Of a stretch of DNA of 64,000 nt, positions 59,873 to 64,000 are shown piece by piece. A program made the translations under genes and the position numbers. The stretch is from an uncultured Eubacteriales bacterium (lineage in GTDB: Bacteria; Bacillota; Clostridia; Oscillospirales; Acutalibacteraceae): assembly GCA_934457415.1 (NCBI GenBank), contig CAKSHM010000010.1:3578-67577 (forward strand), in the 5' to 3' direction. How positions within the stretch are numbered: position 1 is the first letter of the stretch; each line of letters begins with the position of its first letter. The notes beneath the pieces are model-generated. The model was not told the DNA's origin, did not search any database, and saw only the letters and a list, made by a program, of their open reading frames with translations.

Positions 59873-59906
59873 TAGTGTGACAGGACTCGTTAATCCTGTT
59901 ACACTA
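59873..59906 (-). repeat. tRNA T-arm-like hairpin 5' of the antiporter gene
   Basis: TAGTGTGACAGGA pairs with TCCTGTTACACTA (one G-T) around CTCGTTAA. Same family as the copies at 664, 51443, 51693, 52386 and 63279. Confidence 0.7.
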
Positions 59907-59910
59907 AAAT

Positions 59911-59944
59911 AACGGCACCTGCCCTTCTTAAAGGCAAGTGCCGC
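59911..59944 (-). terminator. Terminator of the lysis module
   Basis: GCGGCACTTGCC pairs with GGCAGGTGCCGTT around a nine-base loop, then leftward TTATTTTAG. Confidence 0.7.
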
Positions 59945-59994
59945 TTGTCTTCGGATATAATTATACCTCATATCCGAAAAATTTCAACTGTTTT

Positions 59995-60192
59995 TTACTT
60001 AATTTCGGGAAGCCCCGCAATTGATGACAGCAAGGATAAAAGTCCCGCTACCGCCGAAGCGCTGAGCACCAGCTTCCAGTTTACTTCGCATATCATTGCG
60101 GAAGTTCCTATTGTCGCGATTGCGGTCTGCGCGGTAGTTTTGACCGCTCTGACTGCCGCGGCCTTAAGCCATTTTAAAAATTTTTCTTTCAT
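59995..60192 (-). CDS. Phage-type holin (r1t family)
   Basis: 65 residues: a basic amphipathic start (KEKFLKWLKAAAVRAVKTTA), then two hydrophobic segments (about 18-35 and 40-58) ending IAGLPEIK. This matches the r1t-like holins of Firmicutes phages, which permeabilise the membrane for an endolysin. It lies about 30 bases after the endolysin gene in the same direction. Confidence 0.78.
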   Translation of the reverse strand: MKEKFLKWLKAAAVRAVKTTAQTAIATIGTSAMICEVNWKLVLSASAVAGLLSLLSSIAGLPEIK

Positions 60193-60222
60193 TTTTAATT
60201 CTCCTTTTTAGTGTGACGGGAT

Positions 60223-60948
60223 TTATCCGAGCCTGCGGTTGACCTCAGCCTGAACCGCGTTATAATCGTAGCCTGCGGAAGTCAGACGGTTAATTCTGTC
60301 CTGACCGTTACCCCAGTCTCCCCTTATGACCTCGGTTGCAATTTCCGAAACGGATTTAAGCGCCGGCTTATTTCCGTTTAAAAGCTCGTCGACCCTTGCC
60401 TGAACCGCATTATAATCATAGCCTGCCGAAGTCAGACGGTTAACCCTTTCCTGACCGTTACCCCAGTCGCCTCTTATAACCTCATGCGCCAATTCGTCAA
60501 CCGATTTTGTATGGGTATCAACAGGTGCCGAGGCAGGCTTTGCTATAGGAAGATCGGCATTTATAAACGGTGTCGGGTCAATTCTTGAAGAACCCTTTAA
60601 AACCTCAAAATGAAGATGTGCGCCGTAGGCATTTCCCGAATCGCCCATATAGCCGATTATTGCGCCCTGCGGAACGCTGTCACCGAGCTTTACATCAACG
60701 CTTGAAAGATGTGCGTAAAGTGTAAAATAGCCGCCGTCGTGCTGAATTTTTACGCAATTGCCGTATGAAGCGTTTCCCTTGGATCCCTTGCTGTTTTTAA
60801 AGCCGGTCTGGCAGAAAACAACCCTACCTGACGTGTGCGCCGTTATATGATCTGTCATAGACGGTGCTTTTACCACATCGACCGCCGTATGAGCGGACGA
60901 GTATCCTTGTGTTATCCGGCATTCGCCGGTTTTTAAAATTCTTGACAT
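60223..60948 (-). CDS. M23 endopeptidase with two CW_7 repeats (endolysin-like)
   Basis: 241 residues. The LytM/M23 domain at 1-130 has the zinc ligands in QGYSSAHTAVDV (H20, D24 region) and in YGAHLHFEV (HLH). Two C-terminal CW_7 (Cpl-7-type) cell-wall repeats follow, each with EVIRGDWGNGQ and SAGYDYNAVQ (about 148-190 and 200-240). No signal peptide. Cuts peptide cross-links of the wall; release would need the neighbouring holin. Part of a three-gene phage-like module. Confidence 0.85.
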   Translation of the reverse strand: MSRILKTGECRITQGYSSAHTAVDVVKAPSMTDHITAHTSGRVVFCQTGFKNSKGSKGNASYGNCVKIQHDGGYFTLYAHLSSVDVKLGDSVPQGAIIGYMGDSGNAYGAHLHFEVLKGSSRIDPTPFINADLPIAKPASAPVDTHTKSVDELAHEVIRGDWGNGQERVNRLTSAGYDYNAVQARVDELLNGNKPALKSVSEIATEVIRGDWGNGQDRINRLTSAGYDYNAVQAEVNRRLG

Positions 60949-60977
60949 AATGTTCTCCTCCCGTTATATACTATGAT

Positions 60978-61196
60978 TTACAGTGCAAGTTGCATCTGCA
61001 TATCGTCCGCATTTGCGGTTTCTTCTTCGCTGTCGGTGTCGGGAACGGACTCATAGAAAGCGTTTTTAGCCGTTTCGCTGAGCCAGCCGAAGCGCTGGGA
61101 GTCCTCTATGAGAATGATTGCGTAATCAAGAGAGTATTCTCCCGATTTAATGCAGTTTAAAAACGCGGCGATAACTCTTTTTTCTCTTTTTGTCAT
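60978..61196 (-). CDS. Small phage-type protein upstream of the endolysin
   Basis: 72 residues. Helical part about 5-55 (KREKRVIAAFLNCIKSGEYS, then LDYAIILIEDSQRFGWLSE) and an acidic tail (DSEEETANADD). Not recognised with certainty. It lies 29 bases before the endolysin gene in the same direction. Confidence 0.55.
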   Translation of the reverse strand: MTKREKRVIAAFLNCIKSGEYSLDYAIILIEDSQRFGWLSETAKNAFYESVPDTDSEEETANADDMQMQLAL

Positions 61197-61279
61197 GACT
61201 TTTTTCTTCTTTCTTTTTTAATTTTACTGCAACCTTTTTTAAGTCTTAATTTCTTATCCGCGACTTTCACCGACAAAAA

Positions 61280-61308
61280 ACACGGACTGTTTTTTAAACA
61301 GTCCGTGT
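61280..61308 (-). terminator. Terminator of dnaD-dnaC
   Basis: ACACGGACTGTTT and its complement, perfect 13-bp stem, three-base loop, then leftward six Ts; 20 bases after the ATPase stop. Confidence 0.88.
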
Positions 61309-61327
61309 AAGTAAATATAAAATGAAT

Positions 61328-62284
61328 TTATTGTTTCATTTTTTTAATCTGTCTTATATCCTCGCCGATAAATTTTTTGGCGGTATAATTTCCTATCAGT
61401 CGCGAGGAGATACGAGCGGTATATCTTGTTTCAATTTCTTTCATGGTTAAATTCGTGCTTATAATCGTCGGCCTTTTTGCAAGAAGCCTTGTATTTATGA
61501 CATTATAAATACAGGTTAGAATAAACGGCGATAAAAATTCGCTTCCTAAATCGTCAATAACAAGCAGATCGCTTGAAACCGCCGCCTCATAGCTTTGGTT
61601 GCTCTTGTTTGAAAAGTGATCGTTTTCCATTGCGGAAAAAAGGTTGTATGCAGAGCCGTAAATAACATCAAAGCCTTTTTTGATAAGCTCCGAAACAATT
61701 GCGAGCGAAAGGTGGGTTTTCCCGAGTCCAGCATCTCCCATGAATAAAAGGTTCTGCGCGGTTTTGACATCAAAGCTCTCCGCATAATTTCTGCAAAGCT
61801 CCAAAAGGTTTGTCATTCGCTTTTTCGGATTCTGACCTCCCTGCTCATCGGGATAGTATGAAAGTCTGAAATTATCGAACCCGCTCTCGTTTACGGGAAG
61901 TTCGCTTGAAAGCTCACGAAGCATTATTTTTTTTGCCTCGGATTTTATGCAGGAACATATTTTTCCGTTTATGTAACCTGTATCGCGGCATTTTTCGCAA
62001 TCATATTCTATGGGTTTTATACCGTTTTGCTTTAAAATTTCCGCTTTTTTAGCCGTTAGGCTTTCTATTTCGGATTTTAGTTTAAGAAGGCTTTCGTTAT
62101 CTCCGCTTATCGCGCACATGGCAAGCTTAGAACCCAAAGAATAAATCTGCATATCCGTTTTTTTGTATTCCGGATTGTTGATTTTAAGTTCTTCGATAGC
62201 TTTTTCAAACAAAGCCTTTTTCATATCAAGCTTTTTCTTTTGCGTTAAAAAAGCCTCCTCAAAACAAAGCTGTCTGTTAAGCAT
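61328..62284 (-). CDS. DnaC/DnaI-like helicase loader ATPase
   Basis: About 318 residues. An N-terminal helical region and a CxxC..CxC zinc motif (CEKCRDTGYINGKICSC) precede the AAA+ domain with Walker A GDAGLGKTHLS and Walker B LLVIDDLGSEF, and arginine finger ISSRLIGNY. This is the IstB/DnaC/DnaI group that loads the replicative helicase. The ATG at 62284 has AAAGGAG. It overlaps nothing but follows dnaD by about 13 bases, which fits a DnaD-DnaI loading pair. Confidence 0.88.
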   Translation of the reverse strand: MLNRQLCFEEAFLTQKKKLDMKKALFEKAIEELKINNPEYKKTDMQIYSLGSKLAMCAISGDNESLLKLKSEIESLTAKKAEILKQNGIKPIEYDCEKCRDTGYINGKICSCIKSEAKKIMLRELSSELPVNESGFDNFRLSYYPDEQGGQNPKKRMTNLLELCRNYAESFDVKTAQNLLFMGDAGLGKTHLSLAIVSELIKKGFDVIYGSAYNLFSAMENDHFSNKSNQSYEAAVSSDLLVIDDLGSEFLSPFILTCIYNVINTRLLAKRPTIISTNLTMKEIETRYTARISSRLIGNYTAKKFIGEDIRQIKKMKQ

Positions 62285-62297
62285 AATTTTTTCTCCT

Positions 62298-63209
62298 TTA
62301 ATCGTCGCTGTCAAGCATTTTTTCGAACGCGTTTAAATCGTAGGCCGCAAAGCCTTTTTTATCGGTTTTTCCGGCAGGGGAAGTTTCTTTTATATCCTCG
62401 GCGGTTTTAAAGCCTTTTTTGTGCCAGCTTTCGAGAATTTTTCCGATATAAGCAAATGAAATTTTTGCGTTTTTGTCAATACATTTGTTGTAAGCCTCGG
62501 TAAGAAGCGAATTATCAAGTTTCCATTCGTTTAACCAAAGGTCGGCAAAGTAAAGCTCTTTTTCGCTCGGCTTTCTCCTTTCCATTCCGAAAAGCTTGAA
62601 CACCGCATTAACGGAAATCTCCCTTTTTGCGTCCTCTGTAATCTGTCTTTCCGCGTCGGCGATAGTTTCAATGCCTGAATCAAGCCATTTTGCCGCGGTC
62701 TTTTCAATAAATCCGATGTTAAGCTTTTTGCAGCTTGCCGCATATTCAAGAAGCATTAAAATAAGCGAAACATTCATTCCCTTGTCGTCGTAGAGCCAGA
62801 CTAAGGTCTGGGTTTCGTTCGTTTTTAAATTTCTTCCGAATTTAAGCTGTGCCTCGCGAAGAAGCATCATTATTTTCGGGTCCTCGTTGCCCCGACGCGC
62901 TACATCTTCTCTTGTGGGCTTTGTCTCGGCGATAACGGTTTTTTTAATGCTTTCATCGCTTTCTTTAATATCTTTAACCGTTATAATATTCTTTTGAGCC
63001 CAAAAAATAAGGGCGTCCTCAATTTCGCTTTCGGGCAGATTTAAAAACTGCGAAATTTCAGCGGATTTAAGCGGAGCCGCAAAATTTCTCATGACCGCAA
63101 GCAGGACCTTGAGCTGAGTCTCTGTTGCAAGTTTTAAATATTTATCCGCAACATCGCTCGGAATCGGAAAAGAGCCCGAAAAGCAAGAGGGGTTTATTAT
63201 GTAATCCAT
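62298..63209 (-). CDS. dnaD: DnaD-domain primosome protein
   Basis: About 303 residues. An N-terminal winged-helix region (about 20-90, KLATETQLKVLLAVMRN then LKSAEISQFLNLPESEIEDA) precedes two DnaD C-terminal-type domains (about 120-190 and 200-280, LWLYDDKGMNVSLILMLLEY-like and LWLNEWKLDNSLLTEAYN). Acts with DnaB/DnaI in replication restart or initiation. The ATG at 63209 has GGTGAT upstream; two nearby alternatives exist. Confidence 0.85.
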   Translation of the reverse strand: MDYIINPSCFSGSFPIPSDVADKYLKLATETQLKVLLAVMRNFAAPLKSAEISQFLNLPESEIEDALIFWAQKNIITVKDIKESDESIKKTVIAETKPTREDVARRGNEDPKIMMLLREAQLKFGRNLKTNETQTLVWLYDDKGMNVSLILMLLEYAASCKKLNIGFIEKTAAKWLDSGIETIADAERQITEDAKREISVNAVFKLFGMERRKPSEKELYFADLWLNEWKLDNSLLTEAYNKCIDKNAKISFAYIGKILESWHKKGFKTAEDIKETSPAGKTDKKGFAAYDLNAFEKMLDSDD

Positions 63210-63237
63210 TTTCATCACCGAATTTATTTTTTAGGCA

Positions 63238-63301
63238 AGCGATAATAAATCCGAATCCGTTTTTATTATCGCTGCTTAGTGACAGTACTCGAACCTGTCA
63301 C
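63238..63301 (-). repeat. Two hairpins 5' of dnaD, one T-arm-like
   Basis: AGCGATAATAAA/TTTATTATCGCT (63238-63273) and the T-arm-like GTGACAG/CTGTCAC (63279-63301) with loop TACTCGAAC. Confidence 0.65.
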
Positions 63302-63461
63302 ATTATATATTGATTTTAGCACAACGGCAACTTCTTGTAAACAATTTTTGAGCGTGAAAGGTTTAAAAATGTATTTTTTTGAAATTTCCTCTTGATTTTA
63401 GAGAGGAATTGTGGTATTATACTATGGCACGATAATTTGTGCCTGAAAAAACTTAATTTTT

Positions 63462-63538
63462 GCGCCGGTAGCTCAGCTGGATAGAGCGTCTGGCTACGGA
63501 CCAGAAGGTCGGGAGTTCGAATCTTCTCCGGCGCGCCA
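63462..63538 (+). tRNA. tRNA-Arg (anticodon ACG)
   Basis: 77 bases including an encoded CCA. Acceptor GCGCCGG (63462-63468) pairs with CCGGCGC (63528-63534). The D arm is GCTCAGCTGGATAGAGC, the anticodon loop CTACGGA gives ACG, and the T arm includes GGGAGTTCGAATCTTCTCC-like bases. tadA at 5.6 kb would convert A34 to inosine. Confidence 0.97.
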
Positions 63539-63541
63539 CTT

Positions 63542-63577
63542 AAAAGAGTCGCATGCAGTTAGGCATGCGGCTCTTTT
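63542..63577 (+). terminator. Terminator of tRNA-Arg
   Basis: AAAAGAGTCGCATGC pairs with GCATGCGGCTCTTTT (one G-T), six-base loop, ending in TTTT, four bases after CCA. Confidence 0.85.
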
Positions 63578-63896
63578 GAGTTACCGAATAACAAGAAGAT
63601 TTGAACAGGACGGTCTTGACATCTGTCAAAATTCGGACTTTCCATTGGTCTGCTTTCAATATCGGACTTGATACCGTTTCCGTTTTCGTTTTCGTGGTTC
63701 GGATTTAACCCCTTCACTTGTTTGAAATGAAAGAGCGTTTTTTGGGGGGTGTTTTAGAAGAATTTCTTAAAATTTTTTTGCAAACAAAAAAGCCGTCTAT
63801 TTTCCTCGTAACTGAGGTCAATAGACGGCGGGTAGAAATATTCATAGTTTTGGTATATAATAGAAAAAGACAAATTTGAATTTGTAGGTGCGATTG
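63578..63896. other. Intergenic region between tRNA-Arg and the GNAT gene
   Basis: No credible gene. 63587-63605 resembles an inverted, diverged copy of the tRNA 3' part (GTTCAAATCTTCTTG on the minus strand versus GTTCGAATCTTCTCC), a possible old integration scar. A 10-bp hairpin GCCGTCTATT/AATAGACGGC (63791-63828) has six Ts on its minus-strand side. TATAAT at 63856-63861 is a likely -10 for the next gene. Confidence 0.4.
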
Positions 63897-64000
63897 ATGA
63901 AAATTATTGAAGTTAAAGAAAATAAAAAACAATATCTTGATTTGCTCCTATTAGCAGATGAGCAGGAAGATATGGTTGACCGTTATCTTGATAACGGCAA
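63897..64000 (+). CDS. GNAT-family acetyltransferase (5' part, cut by the window end)
   Basis: The frame starts MKIIEVKENKKQYLDLLLLA and continues DEQEDMVDRYLDNG to the window end. This start is typical of a small GNAT group in Clostridia (from memory). TAGGTG lies about six bases before the ATG. Only about 34 residues are visible. Confidence 0.6.
   Translation, partial: MKIIEVKENKKQYLDLLLLADEQEDMVDRYLDNG

Noticed and set aside
63714..63932. 72-residue minus-strand frame
   Set aside because: Low-complexity residues, crosses a terminator hairpin and the promoter of the GNAT gene; no ribosome site.

Overview
The window looks like the replication-origin region of an endospore-forming, low-to-medium-GC Clostridia, probably a gut member of the Oscillospiraceae/Ruminococcaceae type. 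The evidence is sporulation genes (spoVAE, spoVB-like, cotJABC, an SpoIVFB-type protease), AGGAGG-type ribosome binding sites, gut-type sugar genes (lacZ, galT) and a THF riboswitch before folT. The taxonomic name is inference.

Layout. 1-16.7 kb is core chromosome, mostly on the minus strand: spoVAE, a near-consensus parS site, two bPH2 membrane proteins, rarA, spoVB-like, tadA, two membrane proteins, then gyrA, gyrB, remB, recF, yaaA, dnaN and dnaA (transcribed dnaA to gyrA). AT-rich DNA with DnaA-box-like sites lies before dnaA and between dnaA and dnaN and is the likely oriC. The rpmH-rnpA block common beside dnaA in other Firmicutes is absent. 17-27 kb is core of mixed orientation: GH25 muramidase, an RHH repressor facing a SLOG-like gene, rplJ-rplL with an L10 leader, rluA-type, radC, an M50 protease, a LUD protein, a DUF3048 lipoprotein and galT. 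It carries three copies of a composite intergenic hairpin repeat.

About 27.4-50.1 kb is an AT-rich accessory island whose left end interrupts a host reading frame. It starts with a large serine recombinase and holds a tyrosine recombinase with five copies of a 20-base motif, several abutting stop codons like cassette junctions. It also holds regulators (XRE-TPR, ECF sigma with a long extension), about 1.2 kb of non-coding DNA with a dense set of helices including a pseudoknot (candidate large structured RNA), and an 11-member same-strand array of Nudix, GNAT, HAD, P-loop and transglutaminase genes behind an AraC regulator. Next comes a complete retron operon: promoter, phosphoribosyltransferase-like effector, winged-helix protein, msr-msd RNA, reverse transcriptase and a TIR-domain gene before one strong terminator. 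Facing it is a Fic/DUF2971/HEPN operon. No relaxase or conjugation genes were seen, so the island is a defence/cargo island or an integrative element without its own transfer genes.

50.2-64 kb returns to core: cotJABC, folT under a THF riboswitch, guaB, maf, a divergent AraC/lacZ pair, a CPA2 antiporter, a small phage-like lysis module (holin plus M23/CW_7 endolysin), dnaC/dnaI-like and dnaD-like loader genes, tRNA-Arg(ACG) and the start of a GNAT gene. A tRNA T-arm-like hairpin recurs directly 5' of the ribosome binding sites of several minus-strand core genes, and two inverted copies bound a 277-bp MITE-like element.
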